From Levilactobacillus brevis ATCC 14869 = DSM 20054 (GTDB taxonomy: Bacteria > Bacillota > Bacilli > Lactobacillales > Lactobacillaceae), in contig NZ_AZCP01000003.1 in the NCBI RefSeq assembly GCF_001433855.1, forward strand, positions 242,239-306,238: a stretch of 64,000 nt of DNA, in the 5' to 3' direction. The notes below the pieces were generated by a model that worked only from the letters and a program-made list of their open reading frames with translations, was not told the origin of the DNA and did not search any database. A program made the translations under genes and the position numbers. Positions within the stretch are counted from its first letter, which is position 1. Each line of letters begins with the position of its first letter. This document shows, one piece after another, positions 31,971-40,690 of the stretch.

Positions 31971-32915
31971 TTAATCAGTAACGTGAATAACAATCTTACC
32001 AGTCGTGTGATGAGCTTCGATTGTTTCATGAGCGGCAATGACATTTTCCACAGTGAAATCATGGACATCAAGCGTTAACTTAATTTTGCCACTTGTTACC
32101 AAGCCGGCCAATGCGGTTAAGTCCGCTGATGAGCCATTGGTGAACTGAAAGGCGACTTTCTTTTGTTGATCGTGTTGTTGTTCAGGAGTTGGTTGACCAG
32201 CAATGGTTGCCAATTGACCATCGGCTTTAAGCACTTTCAAGCCCGTTTCAATATCGCCAACAGTATCAAAGACGGCGTCATAATCATGTAAAACCTCTGC
32301 GGGAGAAGTTTGATGATAATCAATGACTTCATCCGCTCCAAGCTGTTCCAGCATTTCGCGGTGATTCTCACTGGCAGTCGTTGCTACGTGGGCCCCAAAA
32401 GCCTTCGCAATTTGGACAGCAAAGAGGCCGACCCCGCCGGCACCACCTTGAATCAAAATCTTTTGGCCAGCTTGGAGGTTAAGGTTGTGCTTCATGCCAT
32501 AGTAGGCGGTCATCCCGGCAATCGGTAGTGCGGCCGCTTGATCGAATGAAAGTCCAGCCGGTATGTGGGCCAGTTCCTTAGTTCCAGCGGCAACGTATTC
32601 ACCATAAGTCCCGTTGTTAGCAGCATGGGCGGATGCAACTGAACCGAAGACGGCCTCCCCGACAGCAAAGCCAGTGACTTGATCACCAACTTGAGCGACA
32701 GTTCCGGCAAAATCCCATCCCAGAACTAATGGGAAGGACCACAGATCAGTGAAAGGTGCGCCAAGAGCGCCCATACGTCCAGCAATATCCATGGGGTTAA
32801 TGCTAAAAGCATGGACTTTGACTAAAACTTCATCAGCTTGTGGCACCGGTTGGGGCATTTCAGCCGCGTAGAATTCTTTGGCAGTTCCGTATTTATCAAT
32901 CGCAATAGTTTTCAA
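31971..32915 (-). CDS. NADPH:quinone oxidoreductase-like MDR protein
   Basis: MDR enzyme of 314 residues, zinc-independent. It has the GroES-like N-terminal domain (VLGWDFAGTVAQVGDQVTGF) and a Rossmann domain with ILIQGGAGGVGLFAVQIAKAFGA. It reduces quinones or enones with NADPH. The TTG at 32915 is preferred because AGAAGG stands seven bases upstream and the product then starts (M)KTIAIDKYG; a TTG six codons upstream overlaps that site. The promoter has a 19-bp spacer filled by a dyad, an arrangement typical of MerR-activated genes. Confidence 0.87.
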   Translation of the reverse strand: MKTIAIDKYGTAKEFYAAEMPQPVPQADEVLVKVHAFSINPMDIAGRMGALGAPFTDLWSFPLVLGWDFAGTVAQVGDQVTGFAVGEAVFGSVASAHAANNGTYGEYVAAGTKELAHIPAGLSFDQAAALPIAGMTAYYGMKHNLNLQAGQKILIQGGAGGVGLFAVQIAKAFGAHVATTASENHREMLEQLGADEVIDYHQTSPAEVLHDYDAVFDTVGDIETGLKVLKADGQLATIAGQPTPEQQHDQQKKVAFQFTNGSSADLTALAGLVTSGKIKLTLDVHDFTVENVIAAHETIEAHHTTGKIVIHVTD

Positions 32916-32944
32916 ACGATGACCTTCTTTCAAGATTTAAGGCT

Positions 32945-32975
32945 AGTATAAACTATGGTGTTGGCACCATAGCAA
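32945..32975 (-). promoter_or_regulatory. Promoter with 19-bp spacer and dyad
   Basis: Minus strand: TTGCTA, 19 bp, TATACT. CTATGGTG-N4-CACCATAG (32953-32972) fills the spacer. Long spacers with a central dyad are characteristic of MerR-family control. Confidence 0.65.
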
Positions 32976-33073
32976 GTTATTTGTGTTGGAAATTTTAATG
33001 GGTTAATCGAGACTTTAGGATTAGAGTTGAAAAAACAGGCGGTCAGTCAACCGTCTGTTTTAGGCATACTAAT

Positions 33074-34747
33074 TTACTTAAACACATAAACCTTCGTTTC
33101 ATATGGACGGAGCGTGGTTCCTTGATCATCAGCGTAGTTGCCAATTAACCGTTCACTAGCCTCAGCTTGCCCATAGTCGCGAGTAACGGTTTGATCGGTA
33201 AAGTTACTCATCACGAGTAGCGTTTGCCCTTGGTAATGACGCTTGTAGGCAAAGACTTGGTCGTCTTCGGGGTCCAGCTCTTCATAGGACCCCAGAACAA
33301 TTAGGTCACTGCTGTGCCGCAGAGTAATTAAGCGCCGGTAGTAGTTGAAGACGGAATCGTCTTGATCGAGCTGATCCGCCGCGTTAATCGTTGGGTAGTT
33401 GGGATTCAAAGCAAACCATGGTTGTCCGGTTGTGAAGCCCGCATTGGTAGAATCGTCCCAGTGCATCGGTGTCCGCGCATTATCGCGGGAGATGTGACTG
33501 AGGTATTTCAACATGGTTGGCTGGTCAACAATGTGTTGGTCATCAACCAATTCATGATAAGCGTTCAGACTCTCAAGGTCTTCATACTGATCCAATTGGG
33601 TGTAGTGCACATTGGTCATGCCCAGTTCTTCCCCTTCGTAGACGTAGGGGGTCCCTTGCATCATATGCAGGGTCGTAGCTAACATTTTGGCAGAACGTTC
33701 ACGGAATTCTGGTGTGTCGTTACCGAAGCGGGAGACTGCACGGGGTTGATCGTGGTTGTTCCAATACAGACTGTTCCAACCTTTGCCATCCAATGCCGTT
33801 TGCCAGCGGGAGAGGCTGTCCTTGAGTTCCGTTAATTTGACGGGAACCGCGTTCCATTTGCCCAGTCGCGCATCGGGGTTAGGTGATAGGCCGACGTGTT
33901 CAAATTGGAAGACCATGTTGAGTTCGTTGGCGTTCAGCCCGGTATAAGTGATCGCGTCTTTAGGCGTTGAGCCGGGCATTTCGCCAACGGTCATCACGTC
34001 ATAGTGGGACAAGACTTCGTCATTCATTTCGCGCAGATAATCGTTGAGCTTAGGCCCATCAGAAACGATAGGTTGAGAATCGCCGTAAGCGGCACCGGGA
34101 GCTTGAGGAGCATCTGGTAAACCAGCTGGCTTAGAAATTAAGTTGATGACATCCATCCGGAAGCCGTCAACGCCCTTGTCTAACCAGAAACGCATCAGGT
34201 TCCAGACCTCTTGGCGAACCTGAGGATTTTCCCAGTTCAAGTCAGGTTGACCGGGGGCAAATAAGTGTAAGTAATACTGGTTACGCTTAGGTTCAAAGGT
34301 CCAAGCGGAGCCGCTAAAGTATGACCCCCAGTTGTTGGGTTCATGGCCATCGACTGGGTCACGCCAGATGTAGTAATCAGCATACGGATTGTCCTTAGAT
34401 TGCCGGCTTTGTTGGAACCAATCGTGTTGGTCGGATGTATGGTTAACGACCAAGTCCATGAGGAGCTTCAAGCCCTGCTGATGAGCGCTATCTAATAAAT
34501 GATCGAAGTCCGCCATGGTGCCGTAGGCTGGTTGGATACTTTGATAATCACTAATATCATAGCCATTATCCTTGTCAGGGGACTTGTAGATTGGGTTGAG
34601 CCAGATCACATCAGCGCCTAGTCGCTTGATGTAGGGCAGTCGTTGGGTCAAGCCCGCGAGATCACCAATACCATCGCCGTTACTGTCTTGGTAACTACGT
34701 GGATAAACCTGATAGACGACGGCATTTTGCCACCATTTTTTAGTCAT
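33074..34747 (-). CDS. malL: Oligo-1,6-glucosidase (GH13 subfamily 31)
   Basis: Cytoplasmic glucosidase of 557 residues releasing glucose from isomaltose-type oligosaccharides. The (beta/alpha)8 motifs are DLVVNHTSD, GFRMDVINLI with nucleophile Asp199, VGEMPG with the acid/base Glu, and NNHDQPR with the transition-state Asp. Val200 directly after the nucleophile is the residue associated with alpha-1,6 specificity; alpha-1,4 enzymes have Ala, Gly or Thr. The C-terminal domain ends LRPYETKVYVFK. It is cotranscribed after an SLC45-like transporter (20 bp gap) and faces a LacI regulator, forming an uptake-hydrolysis-regulator cluster. CAGGAGG before the ATG. Confidence 0.92.
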   Translation of the reverse strand: MTKKWWQNAVVYQVYPRSYQDSNGDGIGDLAGLTQRLPYIKRLGADVIWLNPIYKSPDKDNGYDISDYQSIQPAYGTMADFDHLLDSAHQQGLKLLMDLVVNHTSDQHDWFQQSRQSKDNPYADYYIWRDPVDGHEPNNWGSYFSGSAWTFEPKRNQYYLHLFAPGQPDLNWENPQVRQEVWNLMRFWLDKGVDGFRMDVINLISKPAGLPDAPQAPGAAYGDSQPIVSDGPKLNDYLREMNDEVLSHYDVMTVGEMPGSTPKDAITYTGLNANELNMVFQFEHVGLSPNPDARLGKWNAVPVKLTELKDSLSRWQTALDGKGWNSLYWNNHDQPRAVSRFGNDTPEFRERSAKMLATTLHMMQGTPYVYEGEELGMTNVHYTQLDQYEDLESLNAYHELVDDQHIVDQPTMLKYLSHISRDNARTPMHWDDSTNAGFTTGQPWFALNPNYPTINAADQLDQDDSVFNYYRRLITLRHSSDLIVLGSYEELDPEDDQVFAYKRHYQGQTLLVMSNFTDQTVTRDYGQAEASERLIGNYADDQGTTLRPYETKVYVFK

Positions 34748-34767
34748 AAATAAAACCTCCTGTAAGA

Positions 34768-36150
34768 TTATAAGTTTGCGGACAATTTAGGATGAATCAC
34801 ACTGACAGCAACGGCGCCTAAGAGCAGTGCCACACCGGCAATGACGAGCATACCAGGCATGGATTGACCAATTGCTGGGAAGATAGCGAAGCTCAAGAGT
34901 GAAGCGATAATTTGTGGTAAGCAAATGCCACAGTTGAACAAGCCGAGGTAAGCGCCCTCATTTTCACCATTCAGTGATTCTGTAAATAGGGACAGGGCTT
35001 GGGTCTGCATGGTTAAGTAGCAGATTCCGATAAGACAGAATGGCAGGATCAACAGGTATTGGGAGTGGATGAAGAAAATCCAGATGAAGCCAGCGCCACC
35101 CATGATTAGACTAATCCGGAACCAGAGTTTTCGTTGGGCGGGTTTTGTCCGTGATAGAACGGCAAAGCCCCAAACAACGGCGGCTAATGCTTGAATACAT
35201 GAGAGAATCCCGAACCAGTTACCGGCCGCCTGATAGCCAGCCGAAGAGGCATCGGCAGTGTGCCAAACATTAGCGGCAATAGCCCCAGTTCCGTAGGTCC
35301 ATAGGTATTGAAAGGCAAACCAGTCAAAGAGTTGGACGAAGGAGACTTCCCAAAAGGCGCGGGGCGCTGTCTTAACTAAATGCCAGAGACTCGCCGTTTT
35401 TTGCTTAGCTTGGGTCTTGACGTGGTGGTAACGATTGTACGTTTCGGGATCGTATTCTTTAACCGAAATAATCGTGTACAGTGACGTTAATAATAAAATA
35501 CCGGCACCAATGTAGAAGGCTAGTCGAACGGACATGGGAACTGTCCCTTTAGGCGCCACATTGGAAACCCCGAACCAGGTTAACACGAATGGGAAAATGG
35601 TAGCTAACACGCCCCCCAGATTGGAGAAGGACTGTTGCCAAGACCAAGCCAAATCCTTTTGGTCTTCGTTGACCATGTCGCCAATAATCATCTTGAAGGG
35701 TTGCATACAAACGTTTGAGGATAAATCCATGAAAAGAATGGCGACTGCGCCGAACCATAGCGCAGCCAATGAGGCGTAGCCAAAGCCAAATGAACCGGCG
35801 TTAGGCAAGAGGATCATGACCAATGCAGCGATAGGGGCCCCAATCAGTAAGTAGGGCATCCGCCGCCCGAAGCGGTTCCACGTCATATCGGAGTACTTAC
35901 CGACTAGTGGTTGGACAATCATGCCCGCCAATGGTGGTAAGAGAAAGAAGAATCCGAGTTTGGTGGGGTCGGCACCAATGGTTTGGAAGATCCGCCCCAT
36001 TTGGGATGATTGCAAAGAGAAAGCCATATTGACCCCGAAGAAACCAAAGGTCATGGCGAAAATTGTTTTTAATGAAATTTTCGGCAGCGCGTTGTGGCTG
36101 GTTGCAGCCGGCGTGGCGTCTGTCGATTCTATGGGTGTCGTTTGTGCCAT
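34768..36150 (-). CDS. SLC45/GPH-type MFS transporter, alpha-glucoside uptake
   Basis: Membrane protein of 460 residues with 12 predicted helices after a hydrophilic N-terminus of about 28 residues. FFLLPPLAGMIVQPLVGKYSD and WNRFGRRMPYLLIGAP are typical of SLC45-type sucrose/maltose:H+ symporters. First gene of the operon with the oligo-1,6-glucosidase, so it probably imports isomaltose or another alpha-glucoside unphosphorylated. Two ACAAACGTTTG operators stand directly upstream. AAAAGGAGG before the ATG. Confidence 0.87.
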   Translation of the reverse strand: MAQTTPIESTDATPAATSHNALPKISLKTIFAMTFGFFGVNMAFSLQSSQMGRIFQTIGADPTKLGFFFLLPPLAGMIVQPLVGKYSDMTWNRFGRRMPYLLIGAPIAALVMILLPNAGSFGFGYASLAALWFGAVAILFMDLSSNVCMQPFKMIIGDMVNEDQKDLAWSWQQSFSNLGGVLATIFPFVLTWFGVSNVAPKGTVPMSVRLAFYIGAGILLLTSLYTIISVKEYDPETYNRYHHVKTQAKQKTASLWHLVKTAPRAFWEVSFVQLFDWFAFQYLWTYGTGAIAANVWHTADASSAGYQAAGNWFGILSCIQALAAVVWGFAVLSRTKPAQRKLWFRISLIMGGAGFIWIFFIHSQYLLILPFCLIGICYLTMQTQALSLFTESLNGENEGAYLGLFNCGICLPQIIASLLSFAIFPAIGQSMPGMLVIAGVALLLGAVAVSVIHPKLSANL

Positions 36151-36207
36151 AGGAGTGCCTCCTTTTGAATTTAAGTAACCGTTTTCAAAATGAATTCTAG
36201 CATTTTA

Positions 36208-36252
36208 CACAAACGTTTGCAATGCCTTTACGAAAGAAAGACAAACGTTTGT
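36208..36252. promoter_or_regulatory. Paired LacI-type operators between transporter and regulator
   Basis: CACAAACGTTTGCA (36208-36221) and ACAAACGTTTGT (36241-36252, perfect palindrome). They are arranged as mirror images (TTTTACACAAACG... and ...CGTTTGTGTAAAA), about 32 bp centre to centre, that is three helical turns, so one repressor dimer pair could bind the same DNA face. Confidence 0.75.
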
Positions 36253-36282
36253 GTAAAAATGATGAATTTTTGGGGTTACCCT

Positions 36283-36311
36283 TTGTTATTTCGCTGGGTT
36301 AACGGTAAAAT
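36283..36311 (+). promoter_or_regulatory. Promoter of the lacI gene at 36345
   Basis: TTGTTA, 17 bp, TAAAAT. Confidence 0.65.
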
Positions 36312-36344
36312 GAAAGCAAAGATTAAGGAAAGTAGGGTGGTCGG

Positions 36345-37343
36345 ATGGCGGCAACCATCAAGGATATTGCGAAGTTGGCCGGGGTGTCACCGGCCACGGT
36401 ATCACGTGTATTAGCCAACAAGACGGCTTTTTTTAGTGCGGATACGGCCGCTAAGGTGCAGACAGCAGCAACCACGTTAGGTTATCAGAAAAATACGGCC
36501 GCGGCCGAATTAGTGACCCAGCAAAGTCACGTCATTGCGGCGATTGTCAATTCAACGAAAACTAATTTTGCGAATCATATCATTGAAGGTATTCAGGATG
36601 CAGCCTATCGTCAAGGATTGAATGTGATCATTTTGTATGCTGGGGATGCCGATCCGAAGCAGCAGCGTCGCGCATTGACCACGGTGATTGAACGGCCCGT
36701 TCGGGGGATCTTATTGTTGTCGGTGGACTTGTCAGCTGACAACTTAACCTATTTACAGGCGGCACAGATCCCGTATTGTTTTTTGTCGATTTCTTTTGAA
36801 GAGGATCAGCTGCCGTTTATCACCTCAGATGATTGGCAAGTTGGCTATCAAGGAACACAGGCGCTATTGGCGCAAGGTCATCGGCAGATTGGCCTCGCCG
36901 CGGTGGACAGTGTGCATGCCCACACGGGAAAGTTACGGTTGGCGGGGTATACGCAAGCCTTAACGGAAGCAGGGATCACGCCAGATCCCGCTTGGATTCA
37001 ACCGGGAGATTATAGTTACGTGGCAGGTCAAGCCGCGATGCGGGCTTACGGTCAAGTGCCACAGGTAACGGCAGTTTTGGCTGGTAGTGATATGGCGGCG
37101 ATTGGCGTACTCAATCAGGCGCGTGACTTTGGCTTGACGGTGCCGCATGATTTGTCAATCATGGCAATTGACGGTACCGAGTTGTGTGAACTGGTTCAGC
37201 CACAACTGTCTAGTGTTTCCCAGAGCTTCTATGATATGGGCGTTGCCGGGGTGGAACAACTGACAACGGCCCAACAACAGCCACCTAAGATTACGCCCAT
37301 TACGGTAGTGACCCGAGAAAGTGTTCGTTTCATTGAAAACTAA
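36345..37343 (+). CDS. LacI-family regulator of the alpha-glucoside cluster (MalR-like)
   Basis: Regulator of 332 residues with LacI helix-turn-helix (TIKDIAKLAGVSPATVSRVLANKTAFFS, residues about 4-32) and a sugar-binding domain (HVIAAIVNST, DWQVGYQGTQALLAQGHRQIGLA, GSDMAAIGVL). Divergent from the transporter-glucosidase operon, with two operators in the spacer. It probably represses the operon in the absence of isomaltose or maltose. The operator ACAAACGTTTGT differs from that of the other LacI protein at 3289, so the two regulons are separate. Confidence 0.9.
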   Translation: MAATIKDIAKLAGVSPATVSRVLANKTAFFSADTAAKVQTAATTLGYQKNTAAAELVTQQSHVIAAIVNSTKTNFANHIIEGIQDAAYRQGLNVIILYAGDADPKQQRRALTTVIERPVRGILLLSVDLSADNLTYLQAAQIPYCFLSISFEEDQLPFITSDDWQVGYQGTQALLAQGHRQIGLAAVDSVHAHTGKLRLAGYTQALTEAGITPDPAWIQPGDYSYVAGQAAMRAYGQVPQVTAVLAGSDMAAIGVLNQARDFGLTVPHDLSIMAIDGTELCELVQPQLSSVSQSFYDMGVAGVEQLTTAQQQPPKITPITVVTRESVRFIEN

Positions 37344-37354
37344 GCCGATTATTA

Positions 37355-37402
37355 GGCGCCTAACGATGCCCCGCCAGAAGGAGTAGTTAGGCGCCATTTT
37401 TT
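37355..37402 (+). terminator. Terminator of lacI
   Basis: GGCGCCTAAC/GTTAGGCGCC, ten-bp perfect stem, then ATTTTTT. Confidence 0.85.
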
Positions 37403-37577
37403 GAACGGCTAAACGGGACAGGTCACTGGTTGTGAGAGATAAATAAGGAAAAAACCCACTAGTAATCGATATTCATTTTATGAATAATTTAAAAACCCCT
37501 TGTCTTGTTAACCTGGTTGGATTATCTTTGAATTAATGAATCGAATCACAAATCAATGAAGGAAGCAGGGGACTACT

Positions 37578-38066
37578 ATGCGCAAACAACTATTAGTGGG
37601 TGTCATCACGGGACTTGCGGCATTCAACTTAGCCGGAATGGGACATGAAACGGCGCAGGCTGCCACATTGCCAGCGGATTATCAAGGGGACTGGGTGGCG
37701 TACGTCGGTAAGACGAAGCATCATCACGTCAACTATTATTATACGGCGCGACTAACGCTTGCTGATACCAGCTTAGCGACACAACTGAATGTCACGAAGA
37801 ACGCCAATTTGAGTGATTTAACAACCCAAGTGACGCTGCAAAGTGCGGTGACGTACCAACTTAAAACGACTAAAAAACATCAGGTTAGCTACAAGGTTCG
37901 AACGGCGACAGATAACGCTAGTTTGGGGAAATTTAGTTTGACCAAGGTTAAAGTAAAGGGGCAGAAAACGACGGCGTTAGCATTTGACGATGGCGAAGAT
38001 GATGTCGTGTATGCTTTCCGTAGTCTAAACAAGACGCACGCTTGGGGCGACGATGTCTTGTATTAA
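37578..38066 (+). CDS. Secreted protein of unknown function, paralogue 1
   Basis: Protein of 162 residues with a signal peptide (KQLL..., hydrophobic core GVITGLAAFNLAG, cleavage after AQA near residue 29). The mature part begins TLPADYQGDWVAYVGK and ends YAFRSLNKTHAWGDDVLY. It is basic and beta-rich in appearance. It shares the start (TLPxxYxGxW) and end (YAFRxxxxTHAxxDxxY) with the next gene, so the two are paralogues of a small extracellular family that I cannot name. The pair seems to be an operon; the next gene starts 16 bp downstream. Confidence 0.75.
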   Translation: MRKQLLVGVITGLAAFNLAGMGHETAQAATLPADYQGDWVAYVGKTKHHHVNYYYTARLTLADTSLATQLNVTKNANLSDLTTQVTLQSAVTYQLKTTKKHQVSYKVRTATDNASLGKFSLTKVKVKGQKTTALAFDDGEDDVVYAFRSLNKTHAWGDDVLY

Positions 38067-38082
38067 AAGGAGTGGAGATACG

Positions 38083-38583
38083 ATGAAAAAAGGATTAAAA
38101 GGAATTGTTTTAGCGGCAGCCAGTCTAGGGGTGTTTGCCATGGTCAGCAGTACGACCGCTAATGCTGCCAGCAAGACGACGTTACCAAAGAGTTACCGCG
38201 GAACGTGGTACATATACGGCGGGAGCGATACCGAAGATAAGGTCACAACTTACGCACTGGTTAAGATGAATCTGACTAGTAAGAAGATGGGCTATAAGGT
38301 CTACTCAACGACTAAGAAGCAATTAACTTCATTAAAGTGGCAATTGAGTGCGGCTTTCCCCACGACTTACAGTAAAAAGGTTAACAACAAAAAGAAGGTT
38401 ACTTACCGGGTGAAGGCCCGGATTGATGATAGCGAAACGTTGATGACTTTGGGTAAAACCAAAGTGAACGTCAAGGTCTTAGGTAAAAAAGTCACGGCAT
38501 TACGGTTACGTGCCGATGGAACTAACGTCTATGCGTTCCGGAAGCCATTACGGACCCATGCGTTGTCGGATATTACTTATTAA
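38083..38583 (+). CDS. Secreted protein of unknown function, paralogue 2
   Basis: Protein of 166 residues from ATG 38083 (AAAAGGAGTGG upstream; the longer frame begins inside the previous gene). Signal peptide with core GIVLAAASLGVFAMVSS and likely cleavage after ANA. The mature protein starts TTLPKSYRGTWYIYGG and ends VYAFRKPLRTHALSDITY, mirroring paralogue 1. Very lysine-rich, so probably bound to the anionic cell wall. Function unknown; tandem duplication is evident from the shared ends and similar length. Confidence 0.75.
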   Translation: MKKGLKGIVLAAASLGVFAMVSSTTANAASKTTLPKSYRGTWYIYGGSDTEDKVTTYALVKMNLTSKKMGYKVYSTTKKQLTSLKWQLSAAFPTTYSKKVNNKKKVTYRVKARIDDSETLMTLGKTKVNVKVLGKKVTALRLRADGTNVYAFRKPLRTHALSDITY

Positions 38584-38631
38584 CTCAACAACTGTCTTGA
38601 CCAGTCAGACATGAATGGGTCCACAGACAAT

Positions 38632-38685
38632 AAAAACAGGTCTTAACCAGTGCGCACTTCAAACGCCGGTTAAGACCTGTTTTTA
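38632..38685. terminator. Terminator after the paralogue pair
   Basis: AAAAACAGGTCTTAACC/GGTTAAGACCTGTTTTT, 17-bp perfect stem, strong on both strands; the oppA-like gene converges on it. Confidence 0.88.
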
Positions 38686-38772
38686 CTATCTTAAGAAAGA
38701 CATGGTAATGCTGGCTGACGCCTGCCAATCGGATGCGCTACGAGGGGATCGTAGCTGGATTGGACAAAGTGA

Positions 38773-40416
38773 CTATTTAGCAATGTAAGTTGTCTTCCAG
38801 TCATAGGGCACACCGGCTGGGTTATAAACGACGCTCTTCACGTTGCTACGTAAGAGTTGTGACTTGGCAGCTTGGTACAAGGGAATCGTTCCTTGATTCT
38901 TCATCAAGACTTGTTCAGCGGCGACCAGTTTTCCCCACCGCTTTTCTGGTTGGTTACCGTAAACGTTCTCGGCTTCATCAAGGAGCTTGTCATAAGTGCT
39001 GTTCTTCCAGCCGGTTGTGTTGTAGCTAGAATCGGCTTCGAAGACATCGAGGAAGTTGATTGGGTCAGCGAAGACGGATTGCCAGCCAGCTAAGGTTAAC
39101 TCGTAATTCCCATTATTTTGCTGAGTAATCAGTTGGACGTAAGGAACGGTTTTAATCGTGACCGTCACATTTGGTAGCTTTTCTAGGGAACTTTGAATGA
39201 ATTCGGCCGTCTGCTTGCTGGAGTCGGTATCAGAAACGGAAAGGGTGACGTTGAGCTTCTTATCACCTGTTTGTTTCAACCCCTTGGCTAGTAAGGTCTT
39301 AGCTTGTTTCACGTTGTATGAAACAGCGGATTTGACGCTGGCTTCTTGGTTGAAGGCTTCGCCGGTCTTCGGATTGTTACCCATGCCAGAAGGAACAAAG
39401 CCCTTGGAGGCAACGGAACCGTCTTGCAGCACGTCGTTAACGAGTTGTGTCCGATTGATGGCTAAGGAGAGGGCCTTACGGATATTAACATTCTTGAAGG
39501 CACTAACCTTTTTTTCGTTGAGGTCAAGACGTTGTGAACCGGTTGGCAAGCGCTTGACGAAGTCCTTACTGTTTTTGTTGTTCTTGATTTGTTGCCCGCT
39601 CAGTAAGGTTTCATCAACCTTTTTGGCGTTATAAAGATTGTAACTAGTGGTGGTGCTCTCGGTGACCTGTTCGTTGATCTTGGTCAAATGAACAGCCTTC
39701 TTGTCCCAGTAAGTCTTGTTTTTGGCAAGTGTCCATGACTTGCTGGTCCCGTTCCATTTGGTAAGCCGGTAAGGGCCGTTATAGACGGTTGTGCTAGAGC
39801 TGGTCCCGTATTTCTTACCGTATTTATTCACGGCATTTTGATTAACCGGGTAGAACAGGGGCCAAGCGAGTAGCTTTTTGAAGTAGGAAACAGGTTTGGT
39901 CAGGTTGACGGTCAAGGTATACTTGCCAGTGGCTTTGATGCCTAGAGCACTGAGAGATTTCTTGCCCTTGTTGACGGCTTCGGCGTTCTTAACCTGGTAG
40001 AGGTAAAAGGCGTCTTGAGAAGCGGTCTTTGGGCTAACGGTTCGTTGCCAAGAATACACAAAATCTTTGGCGGTGACGGGATCACCATTGGACCACTTCA
40101 CGCCATGACGGAGGTTAAAGGTGTAGGTCTTACCACCATTGGTGACCTTAGTGCTGGTAGCGAGGGCTTTAGCCGGCGTTCCTTTGCTGTTCAAGCGATA
40201 CAGACCCTCTTGGGTGTTCTGTAGCACGTTGAAGCTTAGGGTGTCGGTGGCCTGAGCAAGATCGGTGGTCGCCAATTCAGAAGATTCGGTCCAATTCAGG
40301 ACTTGCTTAGCGGCATACTTGCCACTGTTGTTCGAACTGCTGGACTGACTCCCACAACCTGCTAGGGTTAATAAACTAAGTGCTGCAACGGTCAAAATGG
40401 TTCCTTTTCTTTGCAT
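38773..40416 (-). CDS. oppA: Oligopeptide ABC transporter substrate-binding lipoprotein (OppA-like)
   Basis: Extracellular lipoprotein of 547 residues. The signal peptide ends with lipobox LAGC (Cys near residue 21), followed by a Ser/Asn-rich linker. The SBP_bac_5 motifs are visible: HGVKWSNGDPVTAKDFVYSWQRT seen as VKWSNGDPVTAKDFVYSW, and RKALSLAINRTQLV. It captures peptides for an Opp transporter, but no permease or ATPase genes are adjacent, so it must feed a system encoded elsewhere. A T-box leader controls it, linking expression to aminoacylation of a tRNA. GAGGAG precedes ATG 40416. Confidence 0.9.
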   Translation of the reverse strand: MQRKGTILTVAALSLLTLAGCGSQSSSSNNSGKYAAKQVLNWTESSELATTDLAQATDTLSFNVLQNTQEGLYRLNSKGTPAKALATSTKVTNGGKTYTFNLRHGVKWSNGDPVTAKDFVYSWQRTVSPKTASQDAFYLYQVKNAEAVNKGKKSLSALGIKATGKYTLTVNLTKPVSYFKKLLAWPLFYPVNQNAVNKYGKKYGTSSSTTVYNGPYRLTKWNGTSKSWTLAKNKTYWDKKAVHLTKINEQVTESTTTSYNLYNAKKVDETLLSGQQIKNNKNSKDFVKRLPTGSQRLDLNEKKVSAFKNVNIRKALSLAINRTQLVNDVLQDGSVASKGFVPSGMGNNPKTGEAFNQEASVKSAVSYNVKQAKTLLAKGLKQTGDKKLNVTLSVSDTDSSKQTAEFIQSSLEKLPNVTVTIKTVPYVQLITQQNNGNYELTLAGWQSVFADPINFLDVFEADSSYNTTGWKNSTYDKLLDEAENVYGNQPEKRWGKLVAAEQVLMKNQGTIPLYQAAKSQLLRSNVKSVVYNPAGVPYDWKTTYIAK

Positions 40417-40436
40417 CCCAAAACATCTCCTCAAAA

Positions 40437-40690
40437 TAAAAATCGTCCTTATGTAAAAACATAAGGACGATTTCACTCGCGGTACCACCTTGATTCATGG
40501 TGGATTCACATCCACCATCTCCGTAACTTCTGTTGCCAAAAGTCGGAAGCGATAACGAGCTTCAACCCGAGCCACCAGCTTCCACCGGTGACTTGCTCCT
40601 AGGTTCATCTTCGCCGCTCAGTTGTAAGCCACCTTTTCAGCTACCGGTGGTCTCTTGTCTTAGCGAGAACAGCTACTCTTCCTAGTCATA
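40437..40690 (-). promoter_or_regulatory. T-box riboswitch leader
   Basis: Read on the minus strand. The conserved T-box AAGGTGGTACCGCG is at 40491-40478 and is followed by a terminator stem (AATCGTCCTTATGT/ACATAAGGACGATT, 40441-40472) with a T run. Stem I can be drawn from CTAGG/CCTAG at the base and GCTGTTC/GAGCGGC above it. The specifier loop then has AGTA on one side and GAAGATGAA on the other. Reading the triplet after the conserved GAA gives GAT (Asp); ATG (Met) in the next register cannot be excluded. Uncharged tRNA would allow readthrough into the oppA-like gene. Confidence 0.92.
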
